The notes beneath the pieces were generated by a model. The model made no database searches, was not told where the DNA came from, and saw only the letters and a list, made by a program, of their open reading frames with translations. From positions 16,302,895 through 16,366,894 of the forward strand of contig CM060853.1 in NCBI GenBank assembly GCA_030737835.1: a stretch of DNA of 64,000 nt. Reading direction: 5' to 3'. The DNA comes from Acorus gramineus. Lineage: Eukaryota; Streptophyta; Magnoliopsida; Acorales; Acoraceae. Below, in pieces: positions 46,417-61,900 of this stretch; the stretch's first letter is position 1, and every line of letters begins with the position of its first letter. The position numbers were made by a program, and so were the translations under genes.

Positions 46417-48164
46417 ATCAGCCTCCTCTATTTTTCTTCTTATTGTACATTTTCTCCCCCCCATCCCACATTGGTTGGTTGGTCATCTTCATATGTTAGT
46501 TACTTTAAAGTTGTGTGTCTCTCCTCCCATCTGTCCTGTGCTGCTATACATATCTATCTATTTGAGGTGTTTCACCTCCGTAGGTCGGTGTGTTAATTAG
46601 AAGAAGAAAAAAAATTACAAAAAAAAAGATGGGTTGAGTAGAGTTACCCAGAGCCAACCCACTATGCATCTTATGTAATCCAATCTTTTTACATATATTA
46701 TTATTATTAATGCGACAGTCGTTTTATCTGCGTATCTTGGCTCGTGAAGTCCTCTCTCTCTCTCTCTTTTTGCTACAAAACGATGAGCAGAGTTGCAATT
46801 GTGTTAACAACTAAAGAACAAAAAGTTTGCAAATAATCATTAACATCTGAGTATATATAAAAAAATTATTTCAATTCAGTAAACTTGATGGAGGTCAGTC
46901 ATAACTCATCAGAGGCCCCTGGACATTGTTCCATCCAAACAAGACCTTTTATCTTCTTTTTATATCTTGAAAGTAGAGACAAACAACATATTCCCAGATA
47001 AAGAACTCAATACTCAATAGTAACTTTTGTTATTTTAGTTTTATTTTTATTTTTAATTTAAGTTTTTGGTGGTCCACAGTAGTACCACTGGTCACGTGCA
47101 TGGTTTCACTGATATAAAGTTCCCCTACATCAGTGGAGTTGGAAATTTTAACACTTTGAGAGGGGACCCCGGCAAACAGACATAACGGAAAGGTTACATC
47201 GCTACCGTCCAATCGATGGATTCACACACATGATTGTGGAGTTACGTCAAAGCGACGGTTAGAAAGAGACGCTCGAGAAAATCAATAAAAGCAAGTGCAA
47301 CTGTTCATGAATATCGATCTCTTCCATTCACAACCGTCGATCAACAACCCCACCCCACCCTTTTAAAGATTATTTTTCCTCATATGCCCCTACATGTTCA
47401 CGTTTTCCTGAGATGCCCCCCCCAATAAAGAGTGATGTACAGTGGTCCTTATAACTGAAACAGATTTTCTATTTGAGAAGGGTTAAAAACATGGGTAGAT
47501 GAAAGAAGATAATGAGAAGCCCTGAAATAGGAAGCAATAATAAGTGGGTTTTCTTTACTTTTTTTATATATACCCCTTATTTTGTTAAAATATCTCATAT
47601 AAATTATTATTTTCAACAATATCTCACCAAAAAAATTTAAATTGTGAATAAATGTTCTTGAAAGAATGTTTTTGAAAGGTACTGGTGTAATCATCGACTG
47701 TCCAAGAGAGATATTTTGAATAGAAAATAAATTTTCATGTTTTGTTTTGGTTAAGTATAATTTCAATCTTATATATTTTAATAAGATTATATGAAAATAC
47801 ATGTTTCAATGAAAAAAAATTATGTTTTTATAAATGTATTATTTATGTAATTTAGTTTATTTTCTTATCAAAACATTTGAACGGCGTGTAAAATTATGCT
47901 AGTAATAATGACCCACCTTTGAAACCGCAGGGCAATTTTGTAAATATTCACTAATTACCGCATTAAAAGCTACTCATCCGAAACCGATGTATTTCCAAAA
48001 TCACTAAAATCAGACGATCAAACATCACTCAAGAGGAGTGGTCACCAAAAGGGACGGGGTGACAATATCAACAACAAGAACACGTGATTCGATTCTTTTA
48101 AAAAAATCGAGAAATTAAAGCATTGATCGGCGAGGAAAAACCAAAAAGGGGTCGGGACTCACGA
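46417..48164. other. PRE 3' flank and intergenic region
   Basis: PRE 3' UTR with a (CT)n at about 46753-46768, then noncoding DNA. A promoter-like patch at 47090-47260 has GGTCACGTGC, ACCGTCCAATCGATGG and TTACGTCA. No exon for either neighbouring gene is visible. The 117-codon minus frame at 47449-47802 is AT-driven. Confidence 0.5.
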
Positions 48165-48425
48165 TCAGATGAGGGAACCGAAGGCCGATTTATTGCCGAG
48201 GGGAGAGGAGGGACGATTCGACCTCGGCGAGAGGAGTGCCTCGACGTGGACGACGGAGGACGTCCTCTCGCCTTTCGCGCTGAATCCCTCGCCGATGTCC
48301 TCGCCGAGGTGGGAGTCCTCCCTCCGGATCTTCAACACCTGGATGTGAACGATCGGGAGTCCCCGATCGCCGCACTTCGATGGAAGCCTCTCCGGATCGA
48401 CGTCCTCGATCGTCTTGACGGTCAT
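48165..48425 (-). CDS. unidentified 86-codon ORF, first-exon-like
   Basis: Product not recognised. On the minus strand an ATG at 48425 opens 86 codons (N-terminus MTVKTIEDVDPERLPSKCGD) rich in GC-ending codons, within a GC island surrounded by AT-rich DNA. A telo-box-like AAACCCTAAA lies about 40 bases upstream in the presumed leader, as in many plant 5' UTRs. G-box motifs lie further upstream (48600-48640). The frame stops with TGA five bases before a strong donor (ATC|GTGAGTCC at about 48160-48155). The piece could therefore be a short gene, a leader exon with a long uORF, or the first exon of a gene broken by a nonsense change. The plus strand is also open here, so strand choice rests on the leader, ATG and donor. 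No transmembrane or repeat structure seen. Confidence 0.4.
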   Translation of the reverse strand: MTVKTIEDVDPERLPSKCGDRGLPIVHIQVLKIRREDSHLGEDIGEGFSAKGERTSSVVHVEALLSPRSNRPSSPLGNKSAFGSLI

Positions 48426-48429
48426 GATC

Positions 48430-48830
48430 TTATCCTCTCCGCCTCAATTTTAGGGTTTTCCCAGATGGGTTTCTTGAGACGGAGAGTTTAAGCTTTTCTT
48501 TACTTTTATTTAATTTTGTTTAATTTGTTTAAACACGTTTTAGAAATATTTATAGGAAAGGTTTTAGATTTGCTTCTAAATTACGCCTCATGAAGGGAAC
48601 GGGGACACGTGGATGGTGATGGAGAAGGACACGTGTTTGAGCGAGTGGCCACTTGGCGGGATCGAGAGGGGAAGCGCGCGAATTGGTTTAATGGGGTGGG
48701 GAGAGTGGGGTGGGAAATGCGAAGGGTCCAGTCAAGCAGATAAATGGAAGGAGCTTTAAAAGGCGTTCTAGAGGGACTCTTGCCACGTCATCCATCGACG
48801 TCACCTAGGTATATGCTCGTCGTGTTGATT
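48430..48830 (-). promoter_or_regulatory. promoter-like region of the unidentified minus-strand ORF
   Basis: Two ACACGTG cores (about 48604-48610 and 48629-48635), a GCCACGTCA element near 48782 and a TTTAAAAG motif at about 48755-48762 lie upstream of the minus-strand ORF. The region is more GC-rich than its flanks. These are ABRE/bZIP-type motifs; function not shown. Confidence 0.35.
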
Positions 48831-49730
48831 AGATAAAAATCAAATTAATAATAACAAAAGCAAAATGTTAAAAGAGGTCCCTCAATGTATTTTTTAAAAG
48901 ATAATAAATATATATTTATCTAATAAAACAAACCTATTTTGTAAATGAATTGTGTAACAGAAAAAATAGAGTGATGTGCTAGTATAAAATATCTAACTGC
49001 TTAGGATAAACATTTTTATCCACAATTATTTTATTATTAATGATGATTTTTAAAGAACCTAGAATTTATATATCATATAAAGATGTCCTCGGTTTGATAG
49101 ACCTTATTCAATTTATTTACGTGTAATCAAATGGTATAACTTGTGAACATATTCTAATTCTCGTCTCTACCCGGATTTTATAGAAGAAAAAAAGAGGGGG
49201 TGATGGGATGCTTGGTGGGATAAGAAACGTAATTAGTTTTGGATGGTGTGCCGAGGAAGAGACCTTTCAGCACACGTTTCTCGCCAACCACGACACAGTG
49301 GCAGAGGTAATTGATTCCAATAGCACAAGATACATATTTGTCATTGTCATATCAATAATGTAACCATCCATGAAATACTGATTTTCCAAAATACAATCTA
49401 CCTACACTTGATTTAAACAATAGGTCTCCCGTATCACATGAAATAAATTATATAAAAAAGGGTTTCGTGATATCCATGCATCTTAAAAATAACATCATTA
49501 GAGCAAGAACAAGCAAATATCACAACACGCATCCTCACTTAAAATTAAAACATCAATTCTCAGAATTTATAAAGGGTACCAAAATCCATCCTACATAATC
49601 GCGTCCAAGAAACCAACACCATCCAAATAACAGAGTATCTGAAGAAAGGCATATAATGGCCAGAAAAAACACACACACAAGAGAGTTCATTAATTAACTG
49701 CCTGAGATTACCGATGAAACCAACACACGC
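48831..49730. other. intergenic region between the unknown ORF and RPS9
   Basis: AT-rich sequence running into the RPS9 3' UTR, which lies just left of 49731. Nothing else recognised. Confidence 0.5.
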
Positions 49731-54104
<4,374 letters not shown>

Positions 54105-54357
54105 TCACTTTTAAGTCCTTGACGGCCTCTTTTGGGTGCCTCTGTTTGCATAGCTGTCTGTATAGAGAGCTATATACCCACCCCGTATGGTTAGAAATCC
54201 ACCCCATGTTAAAAACAGAAAAAAAAGAAAAGAAAAGAAAAGTTTGGAATCAAAGGAAACTCATTCCTCCAGTGTCCACCCAATGTATCTTTCACCCCAT
54301 AAATTCCATGCTAATGAAAATCCCACCCCAATATCAATATGTACTCTCTCATTCGAT

Positions 54358-54845
54358 GGACCTATTGGTGTTTTTTCTTTCCCAGATCGACAAAGGGGAT
54401 GATGAGACTCATTATACAACCTCGTTGATGGGTCCATTGAACCAAAGTAAGAAGAATCATCCTTTGGAATCTATTTGACAAACCGATTGGCGTTGTTTCT
54501 TACCTAGGTCAACAATAGAACTGGCAAGACTCATTATACAGGCTTGTCGATGGGTCCGTCGAACCAAAGCTAGAGAAATCATTATCTGGAATTCTTTTGG
54601 ACGGATCTATGGGTTATTTGGCATTTTCCTAACCCAGGTCGGCAATGGGGCTTGTGAGACTCATTATGCAGGCTTGCCGATGGGCCCATCGAACTTAAGA
54701 CAAAGGAAACATTCTCTGAAATCCATTTGATGGACATATTAGCATTTTTTCTTATCAAGGTCAACAATGGGGCTGGCGAGTCTCATATACCAGACCGCCA
54801 ATAGGAAAGTCGAACATAAGTTAGAGGGAATATGACTCTCCGGGC
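54358..54845. repeat. four-unit tandem repeat, period 122-128 bp
   Basis: Units start near 54358, 54480, 54603 and 54731. Each contains, in order, a GGTC(A/G)(A/G)CAATGGGG-like box, GAGACTCATTATACAGGCTT, CGATGGGTCC(A/G)TCGAAC and a CTCTGGAAT(C/T)C box. Divergence is moderate and the period is mostly not a multiple of three. No protein repeat is encoded. Confidence 0.8.
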
Positions 54846-54913
54846 CAACAAATTTTCTGTCGTAAAAAGGATGAGTGCATAGAAGACTATACTAAGGACT
54901 AATGTACATTTTT

Positions 54914-55100
54914 CACACATCAAAATACAATGTTAAATTTTCAAAACAACCATTGATTATGTCACACATAAAAATACATCTTCAAAATTGTATAACCAAC
55001 CATTCTGGTGATCACACATAGAAATACATTGTTCAAAAACCAAATCGTTATGTCAGTCTGAAAAATACATTGGTCATGTATCAAAATTCCATAACCATTC
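54914..55100. repeat. four-unit tandem repeat, period about 49 bp
   Basis: CACACATCAAAATACA at 54914, CACACATAAAAATACA at 54963, CACACATAGAAATACA at 55013 and a diverged unit with AAAAATACATTGG at 55057. Each is followed by a TCAAAA...ACCA segment. It lies directly right of the 125-bp repeat and may belong to the same mobile element. Confidence 0.7.
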
Positions 55101-56452
55101 AGGTAAGTCAATCATGTCCATAATGTCGATGTTTTGCCCTTCGTTCCTTTCATTTGGTATCGCATGACGGATGCCCCTCTGTGCAGCTAGAAGAGTGATC
55201 CTCCTTTTAAGATCTTCAAGATATCGAACTACAGTTGAAATGCATTGCAAAAAAAAGTCATATAAACTCACAACCAACCATATGTGAAGAAATATTAAAG
55301 TGCACTAATGAATGGATCATTATCATATGAACATAGGAAGAACTAGCACCGTGGAAAAGTTTCTTGTTCTATGTGTTTTATGTTTTTTTATGTTAGTTTT
55401 ATGTTTTTAAACAAATAAAACATGACATGATGAACATACAGTCATACACTCACACAAATATATGTATTCAAACTCCAGCACATTTTTTTTTAATGAAATA
55501 AGGGGATGTTTTTAATATCACAATAAAAAAACTTGTGGAATCATTTAAATGAAATACCCCTTGAACAGACCTTTTGCCTTCTTTGTTGAGTACATGCACA
55601 TCTCTAGAACAAATGAAAAGGAAAATCTTTTACTCCAAATAACAAATAATATTTTTTTTTTTTTATATCGAATGGACTCTCCATAGCTAACCTTACGGTC
55701 AAGCTGCTACCTTCGCCTGTTTAAACCTTGTCCCACAGAAAATTCTTTTAAATTTCGCTTAACAAACAAGAAGTAGAACACAAAAGCAGATAATATTAAA
55801 ACACACAATTCTCCTAGAATCTAGTGCTTAACGCAATCACCCACACAAAAGCTCAGAATTCGAGTCACGCATATGAATCTACATCAAGAAATACACAAAA
55901 ATAACTAAATTGAACAAAAAAAATTCGCAACCCAAAGAAAATCCACACAGACCATCTTTTAGAAACAGAAAACAATAGATTCCCACGGTTCCAAAAGACG
56001 AAATCAATTTCCCATGATCAAATCTCATCAAATTCGGGTTTTTTGATGGATCAGGAAAAAATAAAAGGTCATGGAGAGACATATAAAAAGAGATAGAGAG
56101 AGAGAGAAACAACATAAATCTCTTCATTAGCTAGGATTTCAAGAAGAACAAAAACATACACAAGGTCAACAAGATGAGGAAGAAGAAGAAGAAGAAAAAA
56201 AGGGTATTTCCCTTCAACGACGTGACGACGACTAGAGGCTGCCACAATAGGAGGAAGGCTAGTCGAAGAAGAGGAGGTGCCCGGACGGCAATGTGGGCAC
56301 GTGGATGGCAACCGGAATCACATGAATGGGGATGGAATGAAGAAGAGAGAAATTTAATCTTTAAAATGGGTTGGGGTGGGTTTACATTGTCTATGCCCTA
56401 GAGTTTATAGTAGGGTGGGTTTGTAAGTTTTCAAAAATGGGATGGGTACTGT

Positions 56453-56962
56453 TAGGCCTGTTAACAGGTCGGATCCGAGTCGGGTTGGGTCGATCCATTA
56501 ACAAGCCCAGGCCAGACAAAGAGGAGTTGATGAACTTCTTAAGAGCCTACAATGGCTTCATTTTTTTTTTTTTAATATAGTCTAGTATATTATAAATAAT
56601 TCTTCACTATTTTGATTTTTAAATATTATATGAGGGAACATTTCGGTTTGGATTAGTATGCATTTACTTGAAGTCAAAAGGTTGTAAAAATATTTCAAAT
56701 GTTTAAAATTTTAAATGATTATTTAATATTTAGTTATAAATGTTTGATTGAATCATGAGTGTTAGGTTGGATCATAAAAAAAAAAAATCATATAATATTT
56801 GGGTTGGGTCAATCGAGTCCAACGGCTCCATAGGATCGGGTCGAGGTGGACCCAGACCCCACCCGTTTTGATTGTCGGGTCTTTCGGGTCGGGTATTTAC
56901 GCCTTTTATCGAGTCAGGTTCGAGTCGGGTTCGGATCAACCTGCAACCCGTTGACAGGCCTA
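56453..56962. mobile_element. hAT-like MITE, 510 bp
   Basis: The ends TAGGCCTGTTAACAGGTC and (reverse complement) TAGGCCTGTCAACGGGTT enclose many GGGTCGGGTT-type phrases in both orientations, the same interior style as the 18788-19255 element. The flanks do not form a clean 8-bp duplication (GGTACTGT versus ATGGGTGT), so the insertion is older or rearranged. Confidence 0.6.
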
Positions 56963-57777
56963 ATGGGTGTGTTTCCTATCAGAGTGGATTTCTTGTAAAT
57001 AGGGTTGCATATAACGGTCCCAGCTCTGTTACACTCAAGTTTTTTTTTTTTACGGTCTAAAATACAGTTTTATATATATTGTGTCTCTTTTATTCATTGT
57101 ATTGAAATATATATTTTCTTTGAAAAAGATATCATACTTTTTATGAATGCACTCATTCAATTTATCGAAGTATATATTTCATCTTTTATAAAACCCCAAT
57201 AGATGAAATATATGATTTAAAAATAATAAACACATGTGGTCTGTGTTTTGGATTATAAAATAGACTGAGTCCACAGTTTAAATATGTTCAAATACTTGTG
57301 CACCGTTTAAAGACGTCTAATAAAGGACTGATACATTCAATTCGTTCCGCAACCTCGTATACAGTCTAAAAGTGATAATTCAACTCCCTATACACTTCAC
57401 TATGCCTTGTGATAATATAATATATATTTCACTAGCATAATATATATGAAAGTTCATAACTTTAACATTTTTCAAATAATAAAATGATCAAATTTAAATA
57501 AAAATATCTCTGATCCTTGACCGTACTCATTTCAAAATTTACACATACCAACTGTTTTTTTTTCATCTATTATTTTGTATCACGGGCTCTCCCTGATATC
57601 CATAAATATTCCTCTTAAAGTTCTACCTTCACATGTTCTTCCTTTGTTTTTTTTATCTTTTCTTTCTATAATTTTTTTAGACAATAAGTAATAGAAATAA
57701 TTTTTAAAATATAGATGAGATAAAAAGCAATGAATAAATCTTGCGTTTTTTTGAACAAATTGGAGGAAAAGATTTCT

Positions 57778-58366
57778 TAGGGGTGCAAGTCAAGTAGGCT
57801 AGTCAAGTTGGAGCTCAATCTGAATCCAACTAAAAGTTGAAAAATGCTTCGATACCCAACCTAATTTGACCCTCAAACCCGAGGAGTTCAACTCAAACTC
57901 AACCCGTGATTTGGTTCAGGTTGGATTCGAGTTTGATTATGGTTGAGTTGGGTTCGAGCTGGGTTCAAATTTAATTTAAAAAATGTATTGTTTTAAACAA
58001 TGGAACGTAGCAATCGATGCTTCGCATGGAAAAAAAAAGTATAAAAGATGAAAATGAAGAATACTTTTATCTAGTGAATAAAAATAACTTTTAAATAAAA
58101 AAATTAAATAATTTAAAATTTATCTCACAAATTAGACAATTTTTAAAAAAATTAGACAATTTAAATTTAATATAGAACATTTAATTTTATTACTCTCCAC
58201 TTCATGTTCGATTTAGTTCCGCCAAAACCCTCAACTCAAACCCAACTCAAATTAGGTTCGGGTTATTTGAGTTTGAATCAGATTGAATCTGAATGCAAAA
58301 ACTCCAATCCAAACAGGCCTAAATATCGAGTTGGGTCAGACTCAATTTGCCCAAATTGCACTCCTA
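57778..58366. mobile_element. hAT-like MITE, 589 bp
   Basis: Ends TAGGGGTGCAAG and (reverse complement) TAGGAGTGCAAT. The subterminal AGTTGGGTTCGAG / AACTCAAACCCAAC phrases are in inverted orientation, and the interior is AT-rich without coding. Target duplication not recognised. Confidence 0.55.
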
Positions 58367-58732
58367 GGTTCATATAAAATATTTTGAAATAAGATAAGAA
58401 TTTATATAAAAAAATTGAGTAAAATTAAAATCAATTAATTGAGTTATTACACATACTTCTATTTTTAAATGGTTCGGAAAAAAATGCTTAATTAAAAAAA
58501 GTATATAATTTTTTTAATAAAAACATTTAAAAAAATAAAATAAAATGAGTTTTTTCAAAAATTAATTTTTATTAAGCTACTTTTATAAATCTCACTTTTT
58601 AAACGTGTTCCAAAAAAGTGAAATTTTAAGTAAGCTTCAGATATTGCAAAATGATATAAATATACAATTTTTTATATTTATGATTCAACCCAATACTTAT
58701 TATTTAATTCTGTTAAAAAAAATTTAACCGCA

Positions 58733-58848
58733 AGGGGTTATTTGTATTTATGGTGTCTTTACAAGGGATTATATGGATATATTGAGATTAGAGGGGGTTA
58801 TATGGATATTAGGAAGATTAGAGGGGGTTATATGGAATGTTTCCTATT
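58733..58848. mobile_element. half copy of the palindromic MULE MITE family in the GCD1 promoter
   Basis: Repeated GGGGTTATATGGATAT phrases and a TTTACAAGGGATTATATGG block match the right arms of 16622-17274 and 40204-40751. No left arm is present. It ends about 75 bases before the GCD1 start codon, so it probably forms part of the promoter or leader. Confidence 0.55.
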
Positions 58849-58921
58849 TTTTATTCCCTTTGTACGCGGGGCGACGGGGTTAAAGGGGTGCACGCGAGAG
58901 ATCCAGAGGGAGTAACAAACA

Positions 58922-61900
58922 ATGAAGCCACTGAACCGCCTCCTCCAACTCCACCTCACCAGCCTTTCGAGGCATCACACCCCCTCCTCCGCCGCCGCCG
59001 CTAGAACCCTCTCCACCGGCCACTCCTCCTCCTCGTCCGGCGGCGGAGGCGGGGACGACGAATGGAACATCGCCTGGGAGACGGCCTGGCTCCCGGAAGG
59101 CCTCTCCGGCAAGAACCGAGCCCCGTGGGAGTCCGACGTCAGCTTCCCCGCCGCCCCCGATGCGAACGCTGAGGCGAAGGCGTTCGTGGCTGAGATGGAC
59201 GAGAGGTGGAGCGAGAGGAGGGCGGCGAAGCAGCAGAAGAAGCCGGCTCCACAGAAGGGGCGAGAGGGGAATTCGATGGAAACGGTGGATGAGATGAAGA
59301 GGGATTACAGGATGAGGAAGCAGAGCATACATGCGGCTATGTGGGCGGAGGAGATCGAAAAGGAAGGGGAGGCCGGGGTCGGCGGGAGCCGGGACCCTGC
59401 CGACGACATCGATCGCTTGCTCGATAGCTGTTCCGAGTGAGTCTCTCCCTCTCTCTCTCTCTCTCGGTCTTTAGAAATTTTTCGTTTTCGTTGTTCATGA
59501 TCAACCATCTATGTAGTTGGCGCTTGAATGAGCTCTCTGGACAATGGTTTTATGGTGCGCTTGTATGTTGGAAGAATCTGTAATTTTGAATTGATTTTTC
59601 TGCAATTTTTGAAGAGCTACCTTATTGTATATGAAATGCTAGGTTTTTAGTCACTAAAAAGTGGGGTTTATCAATTTTTTTGTCTGGAGGTATCCCAAAC
59701 CCTTCAAGGCAAAAGACTAATCCTCCGGGTGTCCGCACCAACCCACTCGAAAGTTTTCCTACGGATACCTGAGTAAGTAGAGGGTGGGAATTGAACACGC
59801 GCCAATGGGGAGTGAACCCATAGTGCTAGCCAACTCACCAAGACCCTAGTGGGTTTTTTTTTTTATCATTGCTGAACAAGGATTGTATGAATGGATAAAT
59901 AGATGAATGTAGTGATCATGGGTTATGCAGTTGAATGAATTGTTGAAAAGATTGTTAAATTCTTGGTTGCAAATGTTGCGGAATTGGGGATGGATTGATT
60001 CATGGGCGAAATAATGATTGAATGAAATACGAGTAAACACAGAAAGAACACATGGATTTGCGTGGTTCCTGATATATGTTCACTGACACTGAGCACACAC
60101 TACAAATCCACTGTAGAAAAATAAAAATGCTTTGAGTAAAAGAACATAATATCTGTGTGTTTTTATAGTTGTTGTATTCGCCAGACACCAGGTTCATCTG
60201 TCCACACGCTTTTAATTCCATCCACATGATCAACTCAAGCAGTTTGCAAAGTTAGAGAGTTACTTTTTTCATTGCTTCAAACATCCGGACACCTGTATGG
60301 GCCTGGACTCTTTCTTCAAAAGTGGTTTAGTCTCGACTTTTCAACAGCAACGGCTTCCTACTCCACTAACTGTTCTGGTTCTAACTTTCCAATCTTCCAT
60401 TACCCACCTTGGGCCCTATCTTTTTCTTCTGTATCCCCTTCTGGTTCAAGTAAGAAAAAATTGGAGAAAACACAAGTTACTTGTATCATTTGCATATGGA
60501 CTTTACAAGTAAGTGAAAATTCTTTGTTTGTGAAATTGTTATTTAGCAATTTTATAGTGGCCCTCTGCATCTTGTTTTGCCATAGATTCATGTCCAGTGG
60601 TGTCCATGGGGAGTTGATCATATCCGTGGAATCATTTTCTTATTGATCTCATTAAACCCAAAGTTTTTGTTTTTTTTTTTCCATCTCTTCATGGCATCCA
60701 TTCTCACAATCTGTGGTTTCTCATTCTACAATTTATTTGTTTGTCTCTAAACTTTCTCAAATAAGTAAATTGCTTTTAGCCAGTATCTATAAGAAGGGGT
60801 ACAAAAGCTTATAGGATGTTGATCTGAATACGATTAAGATAAACATGGTTGCTACAAAAGTATTGTCATAAAGAATCTTCTTTTTTATTTTTGCTGTTGC
60901 TAAAATGTTAGAATAAAGTGTAATGTGGATACCAACTTATGTACCTTATGGTTTGCATTGGAATACTCTCATAAAATTCGATGAGACATGTGACCTTTAT
61001 TTGCGGTTTGATAGGGATAGTATGTCTAATGATATCACTCAAGAAGCTATTGCATCTGTTAGAGCTTGCTCCACTAGATGATTTGGTAGATTGCCATCGC
61101 TACACACTCCCTCTGTTTCAAGCCATATAATAATACGAGTTAAGTATTTGTGGGTGGCTTGTATTGGGGTCTGGGGGAGGATTTAGGTGGGGATCTTTTG
61201 TGCTCAAGCTCTATAGGTCTTCTGTGAAATGGGACACTAATACACTCGTGAACTTATCTGCAAAATGCAGGATTTTCGACTCTGATAGTGTCAGACTGGA
61301 TGACTCCCAGACTCCTAGAACTTCAGACTTCAAAATAAAGCCTGATGGATGGGAAACGACATCAAAATCTCAAGATGGAAATGTGTGGGAGATGTCACAA
61401 AGGGAAGAAGACATCCTCCTCCAAGAATTTGAGCGACGAATTGCTTTTAGCAAATCCCAGGTGTGCACAAACTCCCTCATTTCCTTTTATTTATTTGGTG
61501 ATTTTTGGGAGATCTATACTTCCTTTCCATTTCCATATTAATTGCAAAAATGATTTTCTCTCATTCAGTTTCCCCAAATAGTTTATTATTTCCCTTTTAA
61601 CTTATAATAAATCTTGTCTACCTAATTTGTTATCCTCCTTTCCTATATGGCAAGCCAAATAGACTATATCTCCTTTCTGTTAGTAATTAGATCTCATTGT
61701 ATCTTGAATACAAAAAATCTGACCACCATGGTTCAGTGGTATATACTATATAGAGGGACACCACCAATATGTTAGAAAGGTGCTTTTAGATTTATTTTTT
61801 TTATAAAAATTGCCCTACAACTCATTGTCTTCTCTGCTTTATATAATCAAGTATTTTATTAGAAAGAGCGCAAAGTATTTCTCTAGGCACAAAAAAAAAA

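Larger units (their letters stand above)
54171..57012. mobile_element. candidate non-autonomous transposon with subterminal tandem repeats
   Basis: TATATACCCACCCCGTATGG...AGAAATCCAC at 54171 is echoed by the reverse complement of 56975-57012 (TATATGCAACCCTATTTACA then AGAAATCCAC). A related TACCCATCCC motif stands at 56448. Between lie the two tandem arrays, a minus-strand 67-codon open frame (55074-55277) of coding-like composition but unknown family, and a nested hAT-like element at 56453-56962. No target duplication was seen, so the outer ends are uncertain. Confidence 0.35.
59437..61270 (+). other. GCD1: GCD1 intron 1 (1.8 kb) with SINE and LTR-like insertions
   Basis: Begins GTGAGT and ends AAAATGCAG. 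It contains a tRNA-derived SINE on the minus strand (59675-59860), an LTR-like segment (about 59973-60241), and near 61107 a Stowaway-like terminal motif ACTCCCTCTGTTTCAAG without a convincing partner. Open frames inside (for example at 60272-60646) show no family similarity that I recognise. Confidence 0.75.

Noticed and set aside
47449..47802. 117-codon minus-strand frame as a second exon of the unidentified ORF
   Set aside because: AT-driven composition, no acceptor in a matching phase, no similarity to the GC-rich ORF.
58880..59332. 150-codon minus-strand frame opposite GCD1 exon 1
   Set aside because: Antisense shadow; Pro/Leu-rich translation of a GC-rich exon.
60272..60646. 124-codon frame in GCD1 intron 1 as a nested gene
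   Set aside because: No domain, no conserved codon structure, and it lies beside retroelement-like sequence.
61107..61185. Stowaway MITE in GCD1 intron 1
   Set aside because: Only one end resembles the CTCCCTC terminal motif; the partner is poor and TA flanks are not convincing.
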